A stretch of DNA of 32,799 bases from NCBI GenBank assembly GCA_031291595.1, contig JARLIU010000069.1, positions 1 through 32,799 on the forward strand, given 5' to 3'. The DNA comes from Ancalomicrobiaceae bacterium (lineage in GTDB: Bacteria > Pseudomonadota > Alphaproteobacteria > Rhizobiales > Ancalomicrobiaceae). This document shows, piece by piece, positions 1 to 8,654 of this stretch (the stretch's first letter is position 1; every line of letters starts with the position of its first letter). The notes under the pieces are model-generated. The model was given only the letters and a program-made list of their open reading frames with translations, did not search any database and was not told the origin of the DNA. A program made the translations under genes and the position numbers.

Positions 1-237
1 GTGCCGCGCCGCCAGGGTCCTGACCTCGAAGTACGGGTGGTCGAGGTAGCGCTCGGCCTCACGCGGATTGGCGGCGAAGAACCGGTCGATCCGCCGGCCG
101 CGCCGGTCGTTGACGCAGGTGCGGCCGAGATCGCACAGGCCATGGGCACGGCTGTCCTCGTGCGGACAATCGGTGCACGACACCGGGTTGCCCAGCCAGT
201 CGGTCGGCGCGTCGTCGTCTTCCCGCGCGGCTTGCAT
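1..237 (-). CDS. 4Fe4S-binding leucine-rich repeat variant (LRV) protein, C-terminus cut off
   Basis: The reverse strand has an open frame from an ATG at 237 to the window edge (79 codons, no stop). The N-terminus carries four cysteines (C21, C24, C35, C41; C-x2-C-x10-C-x5-C) followed by a basic stretch and helical text of the type DHPYFEVRTLAA. This fits the iron-sulfur module that heads leucine-rich-repeat-variant proteins encoded next to nifB in many diazotrophs. The ATG is 16 nt after the fdxN stop, with a GGA about 10 nt upstream, so it should be the third gene of the nifB-fdxN unit. The role in nitrogen fixation is not established; a part in Fe-S or cofactor assembly is inferred from context. 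The repeat part lies outside the window. Confidence 0.72.
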   Translation of the reverse strand, partial: MQAAREDDDAPTDWLGNPVSCTDCPHEDSRAHGLCDLGRTCVNDRRGRRIDRFFAANPREAERYLDHPYFEVRTLAARH

Positions 238-253
238 GGGGGTGTCGTCCGGG

Positions 254-454
254 TCAGGCGGCCGCCTTGATGCAGGTGTTCGGCACCGGGCAGACGGCGT
301 TGCACTGCTGGGTGTCGAACGAGCCCTCGCACTCGGTGCATGTCTTCGGGTCGATGACATAGGTATCGCCCTTGAACCGAATCGCCCCCGACGGGCACTC
401 GAACTCGCAGGCGCCACAGACGGTGCACTGGGAAACGACGATCTTGAACGCCAT
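254..454 (-). CDS. fdxN: 2[4Fe-4S] ferredoxin FdxN
   Basis: This 66-residue bacterial-type ferredoxin has two cluster motifs: C10-x2-C13-x2-C16-x3-C20-P and C39-x2-C42-x8-C51-x3-C55-P, with one further cysteine at C61. The long x8 spacing in the second motif is typical of nif-associated ferredoxins. FdxN-type ferredoxins donate electrons in nitrogen fixation, and in some diazotrophs they support NifB in NifB-co synthesis. The gene follows nifB on the same strand with about 80 nt between them, has a GGAG about 8 nt before its ATG, and is followed closely by the LRV protein. Expression is expected from the NifA-dependent nifB promoter; no separate promoter was found. Confidence 0.93.
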   Translation of the reverse strand: MAFKIVVSQCTVCGACEFECPSGAIRFKGDTYVIDPKTCTECEGSFDTQQCNAVCPVPNTCIKAAA

Positions 455-491
455 GGACTGTCTCCATTATGCGGATGAAAGGATTTCGGAA

Positions 492-526
492 TTTGTCATC
501 CCCGGGACTAGCCCGGGGATGACAAA
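492..526. repeat. Palindromic intergenic element between nifB and fdxN
   Basis: A perfect 15-bp inverted repeat (492-506 and 512-526) is separated by the 5-nt loop ACTAG. Its core, GTCATCCC(C)GG...CCGGGGATGAC, resembles the arms of the element at 8118-8250, so both probably belong to one dispersed palindrome family. In the nifB-fdxN transcript it would form a strong hairpin that could attenuate transcription or stabilise the upstream mRNA. There is no T-run after it in the minus direction. Confidence 0.8.
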
Positions 527-534
527 GGTCGGGA

Positions 535-2025
535 TCACGCAACTGCGGCTTCGAACTCGACGCCGAAGGCTTCGGCATATTCCCGGCCGATGGCTGCCTC
601 GATGTAGTCGAAGGCATAGGCGTCGGTGGCGCGGATGCCGGCTGCCTTCAACATGGCTTCGGGGCAGTCGCCGATCTTCGAGCACAACACCAGGTCGATG
701 CCGTCGAGCATCTCGATGATGCCCTCTAGGCTGGCGTCCTCGCCGAAACCGCCCATGCAGTAATTCTCGACCTTGCGGTGGCCGACGAACTGGATGCCCT
801 TGCGGCCAGCCTCGTACACCTGGAATTCCTTGGCATGGCCGAAATGCTCGTTGATGCGGCCGCCGCCCTTGGTGGCGACGGCGACCAAGAGCGAGCCGCC
901 GCCGGTCGACGTGCCAATGGATTTGACCGTGTCGACGGCGTCCGACTTGGCGGCGAGCTGGTCGCCGCGCTCCTTGGCCACGACGTCGCGATAGGCCTCG
1001 CGCTTCGACGGATCGTAGGAAACGTCCTCAGGGATCTGTTGAAGCGTGAACTCCTGGCCGCGGTCCTCGCCCAACAGCCCGACGGCATCGGCGCGGCATT
1101 GGCGGCAATGTCGCATCAGCTTGGCGCCGCCCTCTAGTCTGTCCTGCAGCGCTTTGAGTTCCATCGGCTTCGGCCCGCGCTGGCCGGTGAGGCCGAAGTG
1201 CGTGCCGTGCTCGGCAGCGGAAATCAGCGGCATGATGTTGTGCAGGAAGGCGCCGCGCGCCTTCACCCATTTGTTGACTTCGAGGAGGTGCTCGTCGTTG
1301 ATGCCGGGGATCATCACCGAGTTGATCTTGGTGAGGATGCCGCGTGTCGAGAGCATTTCCAGGCCGAGCATCTGCCGCTCGTGCAGGAGTTTCGATGCCT
1401 CCAAGCCCGTCCAGCGCTTGTTCTGGTAGAAGATCCAGGGATAGATCTTGGCACCGATCTCCGGATCGACCATGTTGATGGTGATCGTCACATGGTCGAC
1501 GTTCATCTCCATCAACTCGTCGACATGATCGGGCAGCGCCAGACCGTTGGTCGACAGGCACAATTTGATGTCCGGGATCTCTTTGACGATGGCGTCGAAC
1601 GTCGCCCTGGTCTTCTTCCAGTCGTAGCAACTGTCGCCCGGCCCGGCGATGCCGAGCACTGACAGCTGCGGCACCTCGTTGGCGACGGCGATGATTTTTC
1701 TGACTGCCTGATCGGGGGTGAGCTTTTCCGACACCACACCCGGCCGGCTCTCGTTGGCGCAATCATAATTGCGGATGCAGTAGTTGCACTGGATGTTGCA
1801 GGCCGGCGCCACCGCCACATGCATGCGGGCGAAATAGTGGTGCGCCTCCTCCGAGTAGCAGGGATGGTCCTTGATCCGGTCCCAGACGCCCGCGTCCATG
1901 TCGTCCGGCTTTGCCGAGGACCCACAGGATGACGTCGAGCAGCCACCGGATTGGGCGGTCTTGGCCAGGGCGTCGAAGTCGATCGGCTCAATCAGACTGT
2001 CGAGCGTGATCAGCGGCTGGTTCAT
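535..2025 (-). CDS. nifB: NifB, radical SAM FeMo-cofactor biosynthesis protein
   Basis: NifB makes NifB-co, the [8Fe-9S-C] precursor of the nitrogenase cofactor, by radical SAM chemistry. The 496-residue protein has the radical SAM cluster C76-x3-C80-x2-C83 followed by NYDC, preceded by the family signature HPCYSEEAHHYFARMH. A C-terminal NifX/NafY-like domain covers about residues 373-490 (INEHFGHAKEFQVYE). The ATG at 2025 is chosen because a GAGGGGAG lies just upstream and the family-like text MNQPLITLDSL begins there; the frame is open 15 codons further up without a good ribosome site. It is the first gene of nifB-fdxN-LRV and has its own sigma-54 promoter about 30 nt upstream. The length fits the fused NifB class. 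Confidence 0.96.
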   Translation of the reverse strand: MNQPLITLDSLIEPIDFDALAKTAQSGGCSTSSCGSSAKPDDMDAGVWDRIKDHPCYSEEAHHYFARMHVAVAPACNIQCNYCIRNYDCANESRPGVVSEKLTPDQAVRKIIAVANEVPQLSVLGIAGPGDSCYDWKKTRATFDAIVKEIPDIKLCLSTNGLALPDHVDELMEMNVDHVTITINMVDPEIGAKIYPWIFYQNKRWTGLEASKLLHERQMLGLEMLSTRGILTKINSVMIPGINDEHLLEVNKWVKARGAFLHNIMPLISAAEHGTHFGLTGQRGPKPMELKALQDRLEGGAKLMRHCRQCRADAVGLLGEDRGQEFTLQQIPEDVSYDPSKREAYRDVVAKERGDQLAAKSDAVDTVKSIGTSTGGGSLLVAVATKGGGRINEHFGHAKEFQVYEAGRKGIQFVGHRKVENYCMGGFGEDASLEGIIEMLDGIDLVLCSKIGDCPEAMLKAAGIRATDAYAFDYIEAAIGREYAEAFGVEFEAAVA

Positions 2026-2065
2026 CTCGCATCCACTCCCCTCGAATGAGTTGCGGGGAGAGAAC

Positions 2066-2081
2066 AGCAAGCGGTGTGCCA
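2066..2081 (-). promoter_or_regulatory. Sigma-54 (-24/-12) promoter of nifB
   Basis: Read on the minus strand this is TGGCAC-ACCGC-TTGCT, a full match to the RpoN consensus TGGCAC-N5-TTGCW. The expected start near 2055 gives a leader of about 30 nt that contains the nifB ribosome site. Confidence 0.9.
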
Positions 2082-2153
2082 GAAAAATAGTACAATAAAG
2101 TCAATGTTTTAATCCGAATGTCGAGGTTCTGACGTCGGAACCCGACATAGGGC

Positions 2154-2169
2154 TGTCGGGATGGTGACA
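2154..2169. promoter_or_regulatory. NifA upstream activator sequence for nifB
   Basis: TGT-CGGGATGGTG-ACA matches the NifA site TGT-N10-ACA exactly. Its centre is about 106 bp upstream of the predicted nifB start, within the usual range for NifA enhancers. Confidence 0.78.
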
Positions 2170-2193
2170 GGGGATTGACGATCGACTTTTGCC

Positions 2194-2269
2194 GTCATGC
2201 GAGCCAGCCGCAAGCTGTCCGGAAAGCCAAGATGAGACCTTGGATCGCTTCGCTCGCGCTCGCGATGAC
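2194..2269. repeat. Dispersed palindromic repeat in the nifA-nifB spacer
   Basis: The ends are inverted copies of GTCAT(c)GCGAGC (2194-2204 and 2258-2269) around a body containing GGATCGCTTCGCTCGCG. This looks like the common 'GTCATxGCGAGC...GCGATCC' type of bacterial intergenic repeat. It lies between the nifB enhancer and the nifA end and has no visible coding potential. Confidence 0.5.
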
Positions 2270-2342
2270 GCCAAGTGAGACATCAGCGGTCGCGACAATC
2301 GAGCGTTTTGTGCGCCTTGGCCGCCCACACGCCCCGCAAACG

Positions 2343-2378
2343 ATACGCACCGCCCTGCGGGGGCAGGGCGGTGCGTAT
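2343..2378 (-). terminator. Hairpin downstream of nifA
   Basis: A perfect 15-bp inverted repeat (2343-2357 and 2364-2378, 6-nt loop CGGGGG) begins 30 nt past the nifA stop. It is GC-rich but is followed in the nifA direction only by CGTTTGC, so it is either a weak intrinsic terminator or an mRNA 3'-end stabiliser. It separates nifA from the nifB promoter region. Confidence 0.6.
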
Positions 2379-2407
2379 GGGAGCCGGCGGGAAGGCGGGC
2401 CGCAGGC

Positions 2408-4228
2408 TCAGAACCGTTTCATCTCGATGTTGTATTTCTTCAAGGCGTAACCGATCTGCCGCGGTGTCAGGTCGAGCAGTCGGGCGGCTTTGGCCTGCAC
2501 CCAGCCAGAGCGCTCCATCGCATCGATCAGCCGCTCCTTTTCCGTCAGCCGCGAGGCGAGCGCCGGGCAATCGGTGCCGCCGGCATGCTCGCAGGCACGC
2601 GAGCCGCCGGCATCGGCCTCGGTTGCCGCGTGCGCATGTGTTTCGGTCCACTCGGCCGGTGGCAGCGTTTGCGGTGGCGGCCGACCGCCCAACGGGCGGA
2701 TGCCCTCACCGGCGGCAAGCGCCGCGACTGGATCGGCCTCGTGCCGCCTGAGGCCCGTCCACAACACGGACGACAGACACTCGCCGTGCGCACAGGCAAA
2801 ATCGTCGCGGGCGAGCACCTCGCCGGCGGCAAGCGTCGCGGTGCGGCGGATGCAGTTTTCCAGTTCGCGCACGTTGCCGGGGAAGTAGCACTTGGAAATG
2901 AGGTCGGTGCCCGATTTGGTGAACTGCAGCCGCCGGCCGTTCTCCGCGTTGAAGCGGTCGAGGAAGGAATGGGCGAGCAGCGGAATGTCGCCCGGGCGAT
3001 CACGCAGGGCGGGCAGGAAGATCGGCACGACATTGATGCGGTAGTAGAGATCGGCGCGGAACTCGCCGCGTCTGACCGCCTCTTCCAGGTCCTTGTTGGT
3101 GGCGCAGACCAGCCGCACGTCGACCTTCAGCGTCCTGGTGCCGCCGACCCGTTCGAATTCGCCTTCCTGCAGCACGCGCAACAGCTTCGATTGGAACGCC
3201 TGCGAGATCTCGCCGATCTCGTCCAATAACAGCGTGCCGCCATGCGCCATCTCGAAGCGACCGGGCTTCAGCGCCAAGGCGCCGGTGAAGGCGCCCTTCT
3301 CATGGCCGAACAGTTCGCTTTCCAGCACGCTCTCGGCCATGGCGGCGCAGTTGAGCTTGACGAACGGCTTCGATTTGCGCTGGCTGAGCTCATGGATGGC
3401 GCGGGCGAACATCTCCTTGCCGGTGCCGCTCTCGCCCCTCAAGAGCACGGTGGAATTGGTCGGCGCGACGATGGCGATGCGCTCCATCACCCGCTTGATC
3501 GGCCGGCTGTCGCCGACGATGCCGCGCATCGATGGCACTTGGCGCGGGATCGGCCGTTGCGGCACCGTGTCGAGCGCCTTTTCCAGCCGGTTCTGCTCGT
3601 CGATCAGCCGCTGCCGGTCGGCGGCGAGGATGCGGTGCAGCCGGACAGACTGGCCGACGAGGTTGGCGACCATGGCGAGAAAGCGCAGGTCTTCGTCGAG
3701 CCGGAACACCACGCTGCCGTCCCAGACGCGGTCGATCGACAGCGTGCCGAGCACTTGCCCGTTGCCGCCCTTGATCGGTACGCCGATGAAGGAGACGCGC
3801 GCATCCGCCGGGCGGTCGTCGGCTTCGGCGAAGTCGGCCTCGGCGAACATCGGGTCGTTCGCCACGTCCTGCACCACGACCGGCGTTGCGGTGGCGACGA
3901 CGCGATCGATCACCGGCTGCGGGATCGACTTCAGGGTCTTGCCCTTGATGACGCGGCTGACGCCGCCGGTGGCGACGATCTCCGGCTCGCCGTCGCCGTC
4001 GAGCACGACGATGACGCCGCGCCGCATCTGCAGGAACGACGTCAAGATGTTGGCGACGCTGGCCAGCGTGACCTCCAGGCGCATCGGCGTGGCGAGGATT
4101 TTGGAAATTTCATAGATGCCGAACAGCGCCATCTCCGCCGACGTGCGCGTGGTGCGCGGCGCCGGTCCGGCGCGGGGCGCCAAAGTGGTGACGGCCTTCG
4201 AATCCGCATTAAGCAAACCCAGAGCCAT
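2408..4228 (-). CDS. nifA: NifA, sigma-54-dependent activator of nitrogen fixation genes
   Basis: The 606-residue enhancer-binding protein has a GAF domain (about 40-200), an AAA+ domain (about 237-465) and a Fis-type HTH at the C-terminus (about 565-603). The AAA+ part shows Walker A GESGTGKE (265-272), the sigma-54 loop GAFTGA (312-317) and Walker [12 protein letters not shown] (330-340). Four cysteines, C447, C459, C479 and C484, have the exact spacing C-x11-C-x19-C-x4-C known from oxygen-sensitive NifA proteins of alphaproteobacteria. The ATG at 4228 has AAGAGG 8 nt upstream; the frame is open 16 codons further, but that ATG has no ribosome site. It is divergent from fixA and upstream of nifB. 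No sigma-54 promoter was found for nifA itself, so how it is switched on is unclear. Confidence 0.96.
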   Translation of the reverse strand: MALGLLNADSKAVTTLAPRAGPAPRTTRTSAEMALFGIYEISKILATPMRLEVTLASVANILTSFLQMRRGVIVVLDGDGEPEIVATGGVSRVIKGKTLKSIPQPVIDRVVATATPVVVQDVANDPMFAEADFAEADDRPADARVSFIGVPIKGGNGQVLGTLSIDRVWDGSVVFRLDEDLRFLAMVANLVGQSVRLHRILAADRQRLIDEQNRLEKALDTVPQRPIPRQVPSMRGIVGDSRPIKRVMERIAIVAPTNSTVLLRGESGTGKEMFARAIHELSQRKSKPFVKLNCAAMAESVLESELFGHEKGAFTGALALKPGRFEMAHGGTLLLDEIGEISQAFQSKLLRVLQEGEFERVGGTRTLKVDVRLVCATNKDLEEAVRRGEFRADLYYRINVVPIFLPALRDRPGDIPLLAHSFLDRFNAENGRRLQFTKSGTDLISKCYFPGNVRELENCIRRTATLAAGEVLARDDFACAHGECLSSVLWTGLRRHEADPVAALAAGEGIRPLGGRPPPQTLPPAEWTETHAHAATEADAGGSRACEHAGGTDCPALASRLTEKERLIDAMERSGWVQAKAARLLDLTPRQIGYALKKYNIEMKRF

Positions 4229-4614
4229 TCGCACACCTCTTGCTGCGGCGGTGCCGCTCCGACAAGAATCCGCCATCTACATTAGCAGCCGAACGGCTGT
4301 TCGGCCGTTAGCCAAAAGTGTTATGCATTTTTCTTGGGAACACGGCGTGGCGAAAACGAGTTCCAACGTCCTGCAACGCCCATCATCCGGTGATCTATAT
4401 TGGCTGTCACGCCCGAATATCGTTCATGTTTGGCAGATACTGCCCATTTTGCCAGCAAAATACGAAGAAAGCCGATTAGCAAGAATACGTATTATCGCTG
4501 CGGTCGCGATGATTTTGCCGGGTAACGATCCAGCGGTTCCGTCCAAAGTCGAGGTCCTCGCGCCGGCCGGGTCAACGGCCCGACGCACCTGTCGCCGCCG
4601 ACACGACGTCGACA
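4229..4614. other. nifA leader and nifA-fixA divergent spacer (nifA side)
   Basis: This non-coding part of the divergent region is clearly more AT-rich than the flanking genes (about 4310-4510). It contains a hairpin in the nifA leader, GCCGAAC-GGCT-GTTCGGC (4288-4305), about 60 nt before the nifA start. I searched by eye for a sigma-54 promoter in the nifA direction and for FixK/FNR boxes (TTGAT-N4-ATCAA) and found neither. Confidence 0.5.
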
Positions 4615-4630
4615 TGTGCGATTTCCGACA
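4615..4630. promoter_or_regulatory. NifA upstream activator sequence 1 for fixA
   Basis: TGT-GCGATTTCCG-ACA is an exact TGT-N10-ACA match centred about 106 bp before the predicted fixA transcription start, the same distance as at nifB. Confidence 0.78.
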
Positions 4631-4643
4631 AATCCGCCGGATC

Positions 4644-4659
4644 TGTACGTGCGATAACA
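4644..4659. promoter_or_regulatory. NifA upstream activator sequence 2 for fixA
   Basis: TGT-ACGTGCGATA-ACA is a second exact TGT-N10-ACA match, 29 bp downstream of the first and about 77 bp before the predicted fixA start. Confidence 0.72.
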
Positions 4660-4701
4660 CAGACTACCGATAAATCAATTGCTTATGTAACCGGTGGAAG
4701 T

Positions 4702-4716
4702 TGGCACGTCCTGTGC
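4702..4716 (+). promoter_or_regulatory. Sigma-54 (-24/-12) promoter of fixABCX
   Basis: TGGCAC-GTCCT-GTGC has the invariant GG and GC at the correct spacing; only the first base of the -12 box departs from TTGC. The predicted start near 4728 gives a leader of about 30 nt to fixA. Confidence 0.87.
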
Positions 4717-4757
4717 GTTCGAAGGGTCCGAGACAACGACCCCTCGAGGATGCCGCC

Positions 4758-5609
4758 ATGCACATCGTCGTTTGCATCAAGCAGGTTCCCGACAGCGCCC
4801 AGATCCGCGTGCATCCGGTGACCAACACCATCATGCGCCAGGGCGTACCGACGATCGTCAACCCGTACGACCTGTTCGCCATCGAGGAGGCGCTTCGCTT
4901 GCGCGATGCGCACGGTGGCTCGGTGACGCTTGTCTCCATGGGGCCGCCGAACGCCGAGGATACGCTGAGAAAGGCGCTGGCCTTCGGCGCCGACCGCGCC
5001 GTGCTCCTCACCGACCGCTATTTCGCCGGCTCCGACACGCTCGCCACCTCGTTCGCGCTCGCCAGCGCCATTCACAAGATCGGCGCCACCTATGGCGCGC
5101 CCGATATCGTGTTTACCGGCAAGCAGACCATCGACGGCGATACGGCGCAGGTCGGCCCGGGTATCGCCAAACGGCTGGGCCTGCTGCAGCTGACCTATGT
5201 CTCGCGCATCGTCTCGGTCGACCCGGACGCCGGACTGATCGAGGTCGAACGGCGCGCCGAAGGGGGCATCCAGCAGTTGCGGACCAGGCTGCCCTGCCTC
5301 ATCACCATGCTGGAAGGCTCCAATGCGATCCGCCGCGGCACCATGGCCGACGCCTTGAAGGCGGCGCGCGCGCAAGTGGTGATCTGGACGGCGGCCGAAG
5401 CCGGCATCGCCGATCTGACCCGCTGTGGCCTGCGCGGCTCGCCGACGGTGGTCAAGCGCGTCTTCGCCCCCGGCGCCCGTTCCGACGCGGCCAGGATGAT
5501 CGAGCCGGCTCCGACCGCCCGCGACAGCGCCGACGCGCTGATCGACGCCATCTTCTCGGCCCAGCCAGCGCTCGAAGCCGACATCGCCGCGGCGCAGGCC
5601 GCACTCTGA
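4758..5609 (+). CDS. fixA: FixA, electron transfer flavoprotein beta subunit
   Basis: FixA is the beta subunit of the FixAB flavoprotein, which with FixCX bifurcates electrons from NADH to quinone and to ferredoxin or flavodoxin for nitrogenase. The 283-residue protein starts [12 protein letters not shown], the classical ETF-beta opening, and carries the nucleotide-binding text [19 protein letters not shown] in mid-protein. A GAGG about 8 nt before the ATG at 4758 fixes the start; the frame is open upstream but runs through the promoter. It is the first gene of fixABCX under the NifA/sigma-54 promoter, with 35 nt to fixB. Confidence 0.96.
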   Translation: MHIVVCIKQVPDSAQIRVHPVTNTIMRQGVPTIVNPYDLFAIEEALRLRDAHGGSVTLVSMGPPNAEDTLRKALAFGADRAVLLTDRYFAGSDTLATSFALASAIHKIGATYGAPDIVFTGKQTIDGDTAQVGPGIAKRLGLLQLTYVSRIVSVDPDAGLIEVERRAEGGIQQLRTRLPCLITMLEGSNAIRRGTMADALKAARAQVVIWTAAEAGIADLTRCGLRGSPTVVKRVFAPGARSDAARMIEPAPTARDSADALIDAIFSAQPALEADIAAAQAAL

Positions 5610-5644
5610 CCCCCCGTATCAGACCTTCTCCCGAGGAGACGCCG

Positions 5645-6763
5645 ATGACCGAGACCTCCCAGCCGAATGCGCCGAAAGCCGCACCTGCCGGCGGTTCGCG
5701 CGCGACGATGAAGAAGGAACTGCCGGAGCGGTTCAAGTCCTACAGGCATGTCTGGGTGTTCATCGAGATCGAGCGCGGCCAGGTGCACCCGGTATCCTTC
5801 GAACTCCTCGGCGAAGGCCGCAAGCTCGCCGACAAATTGGGCGTGGAACTGGCCGCCGTCGTGTTGGGGCCACCCGGCGGTGTCGAGGAAGCGGTCGCCG
5901 AGTGCTTCGCCTATGGCGCCGACCTCGCCTACCTCATCGCCGATCCCCTCCTCGCCAACTACCGCAACGAGCCCTTCTCCAGGGGGCTGACCAGTCTGGT
6001 CGACACCTACCAGCCGGAGATCCTGCTGTTGGGCGCCACCAACCTCGGCCGCGATCTCGCCGGCTCGGTGGCGACGACCTTGCTCACCGGGCTCACCGCC
6101 GATTGCACCGAACTCGACGTCGATGCCGACGCCTCGCTCGCCGCCACGCGGCCGACCTTCGGCGGCTCGCTGTTGTGCACCATCTATACGCTCAACTACC
6201 GGCCGCAGATGGCGACGGTGCGCCCGCGCGTCATGCCCATGCCGGAGCGGCAGCACAAGCCGATCGGCCGCGTCGTCACCCATCCCCTCGGTCTGGTCGA
6301 GGACGACATCGTGACGAAAATCCTCGGGTTCCTCCCCGATCGCGACACCAACAAGGCCAACCTCGCCTATGCCGATATCGTGGTGGCCGGTGGGCTGGGC
6401 TTGGGCGCGGCAGAGAACTTCCAGCTCATAAAGGCGCTCGCTCATGCGCTCGGCGGCGACTACGGCTGCTCTCGTCCTGTGGTGCAGAAGGGTTGGATGC
6501 CGGCCGAGCGGCAGATCGGCCAGACCGGCAAGACGATCCGGCCGAAGCTCTATATCGCCGCCGGCATATCGGGCGCCATCCAGCACCGCGTAGGCGTCGA
6601 AGGCGCTGATCTGATCGTCGCCATCAATACCGACAGAAGCGCCCCGATCTTCGACTTCGCCCATGTCGGCATCGTCGCCGACGCCGTCAGGCTGTTGCCG
6701 GCGCTGACCGATGCCGTCACCCGCCGCTTCTCCCCCCACACCCGCGACCGGCTGGCCGGCTGA
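5645..6763 (+). CDS. fixB: FixB, electron transfer flavoprotein alpha subunit
   Basis: FixB is the alpha subunit partner of FixA and holds FAD through its C-terminal domain. The 372-residue protein shows the FAD-binding region near the C-terminus: [35 protein letters not shown] and a closing VAINTD...[12 protein letters not shown]. An N-terminal lead of about 30 residues rich in Ala, Pro and Lys precedes the first ETF text ([12 protein letters not shown]). The ATG at 5645 has GAGGAG about 7 nt upstream; a later ATG at residue 22 has no ribosome site. The gene lies 17 nt before fixC. Confidence 0.96.
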   Translation: MTETSQPNAPKAAPAGGSRATMKKELPERFKSYRHVWVFIEIERGQVHPVSFELLGEGRKLADKLGVELAAVVLGPPGGVEEAVAECFAYGADLAYLIADPLLANYRNEPFSRGLTSLVDTYQPEILLLGATNLGRDLAGSVATTLLTGLTADCTELDVDADASLAATRPTFGGSLLCTIYTLNYRPQMATVRPRVMPMPERQHKPIGRVVTHPLGLVEDDIVTKILGFLPDRDTNKANLAYADIVVAGGLGLGAAENFQLIKALAHALGGDYGCSRPVVQKGWMPAERQIGQTGKTIRPKLYIAAGISGAIQHRVGVEGADLIVAINTDRSAPIFDFAHVGIVADAVRLLPALTDAVTRRFSPHTRDRLAG

Positions 6764-6780
6764 CCGACAAGGAGCCTCCC

Positions 6781-8088
6781 ATGATCGACGAGAAATTCGA
6801 TGCGATCGTCGTCGGCGCCGGCATGTCCGGCAATGCCGCGGCCTATACGCTGGCCAAGCGCGGGCTGAAGGTCTTGCAGTTGGAGCGCGGCGAGACGCCC
6901 GGCTCGAAAAACGTGCAGGGCGCCATCATGTACGCCGCCATGCTCGAACAGCTGATGCCGGATTTCCGCGAGGACGCGCCCTTAGAGCGTCACATCGTCG
7001 AGAGCCGGTTCTGGATGATGGACGACACCTCGCACACCGGCATGCACTACCGCTCCGACGACTTCAACACCGACCGGCCCAACCGCTACACCATCATCCG
7101 CGCCGCCTTCGACAAGTGGTTCTCGAAGAAAGTTCGCGAGGCCGGCGCCACGGTCTTGACCGAGACCACGGTGACCGACCTCGTCTACGACATCCGCGGC
7201 AAGGTCATCGGCGTCAGGACCGACCGCCGCGGCGGCCAGGTGCATGCCGACGTCGTGGTACTGGCCGAAGGCGTCAACGGGCTTTTGGGCACCCGCGCCG
7301 GCTTTCGTCAGATGCCGAAGCCGGAGATGGTGGCGCTGGGGGTGAAGGAAATGCACTTCCTGCCGCAAGAGGTGATCGAGAGCCGCTTCAATCTCAAAGG
7401 CGACGAGGGCTGTGTCGTCGAGGCGGCCGGCACGTTCTCGCGCGGCATGACCGGCCTCGGCTTCCTCTACACCAACCGGGAATGCGTGTCGGTCGGGCTT
7501 GGCTGTCTGGTGTCGGACTTCGCCCGCACCATGGAAAGCCCGTACGAACTGCTGGAGAGCTTCAAGCAGCACCCCTCCATCCGTCCGCTCATCGCCGGAT
7601 CTGAGGTGAAGGAATATGCAGCGCATCTGATCCCGGAGGGCGGCTTCAAGGCCATCCCGCAGCTCTATGGCGATGGATGGGTGGTGGTCGGCGATGCGGC
7701 GCAACTGAACAACGCCGTGCATCGCGAGGGTTCCAACCTTGCCATGACATCGGGGCGGCTGGCGGCGGAAGCGATCTTCCAGGTGAAATCGCGGAAAAAC
7801 CCGATGACGGCGGACAATTTGAAACTCTACAAGACGATGCTGGACGACTCCTTCGTCGTCAAGGATCTGAAGAAATACAAGGACATGCCGAACCTTCTGC
7901 ACACCAATGCGCAGAATTTCTTCCTGACTTATCCCCAGCTTGTCAGTCAGGCGGCGAAGAACTTCGTCCAAGTTGACGGCACGCCGAAGCTGCAGAAAGA
8001 GCGCGAGACCAGCCGGAGCTTCATCAAGGCCCGCTCCCGCCTCGGCCTCGTCGGCGACGCGCTGCGCCTCGCCATGGCCTGGCGGTGA
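6781..8088 (+). CDS. fixC: FixC, flavoprotein-quinone oxidoreductase subunit
   Basis: FixC is the ETF-quinone-oxidoreductase-like subunit of FixABCX, which sends the exergonic electron stream to quinone at the membrane. The 435-residue protein has the usual family length, an N-terminal dinucleotide fold ([13 protein letters not shown]) followed by [14 protein letters not shown], and the second FAD motif [20 protein letters not shown] precedes the ATG at 6781. It is third in fixABCX and is separated from fixX by an unusually long spacer of 257 bp that contains a palindromic repeat pair. Confidence 0.96.
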   Translation: MIDEKFDAIVVGAGMSGNAAAYTLAKRGLKVLQLERGETPGSKNVQGAIMYAAMLEQLMPDFREDAPLERHIVESRFWMMDDTSHTGMHYRSDDFNTDRPNRYTIIRAAFDKWFSKKVREAGATVLTETTVTDLVYDIRGKVIGVRTDRRGGQVHADVVVLAEGVNGLLGTRAGFRQMPKPEMVALGVKEMHFLPQEVIESRFNLKGDEGCVVEAAGTFSRGMTGLGFLYTNRECVSVGLGCLVSDFARTMESPYELLESFKQHPSIRPLIAGSEVKEYAAHLIPEGGFKAIPQLYGDGWVVVGDAAQLNNAVHREGSNLAMTSGRLAAEAIFQVKSRKNPMTADNLKLYKTMLDDSFVVKDLKKYKDMPNLLHTNAQNFFLTYPQLVSQAAKNFVQVDGTPKLQKERETSRSFIKARSRLGLVGDALRLAMAWR

Positions 8089-8117
8089 GAGGGCGAGGCG
8101 AGCCGAAATCGATCCCC

Positions 8118-8250
8118 GGTGTCATCCCGGCGCACGCCGGGATCCACTGATCTTTCAGAATGATAGAAGCGGGAGGCCAGGGCAAGGCAGCGGTCGCGTC
8201 TATTGGCTGTTGCACGGGCAATGGATCCCGGCGTGCGCCGGGATGACACC
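8118..8250. repeat. Inverted pair of palindromic repeats in the fixC-fixX spacer
   Basis: Arms at 8118-8146 and 8222-8250 are exact 29-bp reverse complements separated by 75 bp. Each arm is itself palindromic (CCCGGCG-CA-CGCCGGG). The arm ends GTCATCCCGG resemble the element at 492-526. This looks like a dispersed composite repeat that has entered the operon; it could form a large stem in the fixCX mRNA. Nothing else was recognised between 8089 and 8345 apart from the fixX ribosome site. Confidence 0.85.
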
Positions 8251-8345
8251 CTGCCCAGAGGAACCGTTCTGCGACTGGCCGAACGCTCCCGCAGCAGGTC
8301 GCAGCACCGAACGTGAATCCCAATGATCCGTCGGAGAACCTAGCC

Positions 8346-8654
8346 ATGACCGTGAAGCCGAAGATCGACCCGCTCATCCGCGTCGAGGACAAGCTCTATC
8401 AGAACCGCTATCAGGTCGATGCCGGCCGGCCGCACATCACGGTGAAGCCGCACGACAAGCCCAGCCCGGCGCTGCTGGCCTTGACCCGCGTCTGCCCGGC
8501 CAAATGCTACGAGGAGACCGAGACCGGTCAGGTCGAGATCACCGCGGACGGCTGCATGGAATGCGGCACCTGCCGCGTGTTGTGCGAGGCCACCGGCGAG
8601 ATCGAGTGGAACTATCCGCGCGGCGGCTTCGGCGTGCTGTTCAAGTTCGGCTGA
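8346..8654 (+). CDS. fixX: FixX, ferredoxin-like protein
   Basis: FixX is the small Fe-S partner of FixC in the bifurcating complex. The 102-residue protein contains C50, C54, C70, C73, C76 and C80, with the dense motif C-x2-C-x2-C-x3-C at 70-80, and the typical closing text [15 protein letters not shown]. The ATG at 8346 has GGAG 9 nt upstream (8333-8336); a start 11 codons earlier lacks one. It is the last gene of fixABCX. Despite the long gap from fixC no separate promoter was seen. Confidence 0.94.
   Translation: MTVKPKIDPLIRVEDKLYQNRYQVDAGRPHITVKPHDKPSPALLALTRVCPAKCYEETETGQVEITADGCMECGTCRVLCEATGEIEWNYPRGGFGVLFKFG

Noticed and set aside
2119-2147. Second NifA site near nifB (TGT...ACA)
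   Set aside because: The spacing is 23 bp, not 10; it is an imperfect inverted repeat of unknown meaning.
4582-4605. Third NifA site upstream of fixA
   Set aside because: The TGT and ACA here are 8 bp apart and so do not fit TGT-N10-ACA.
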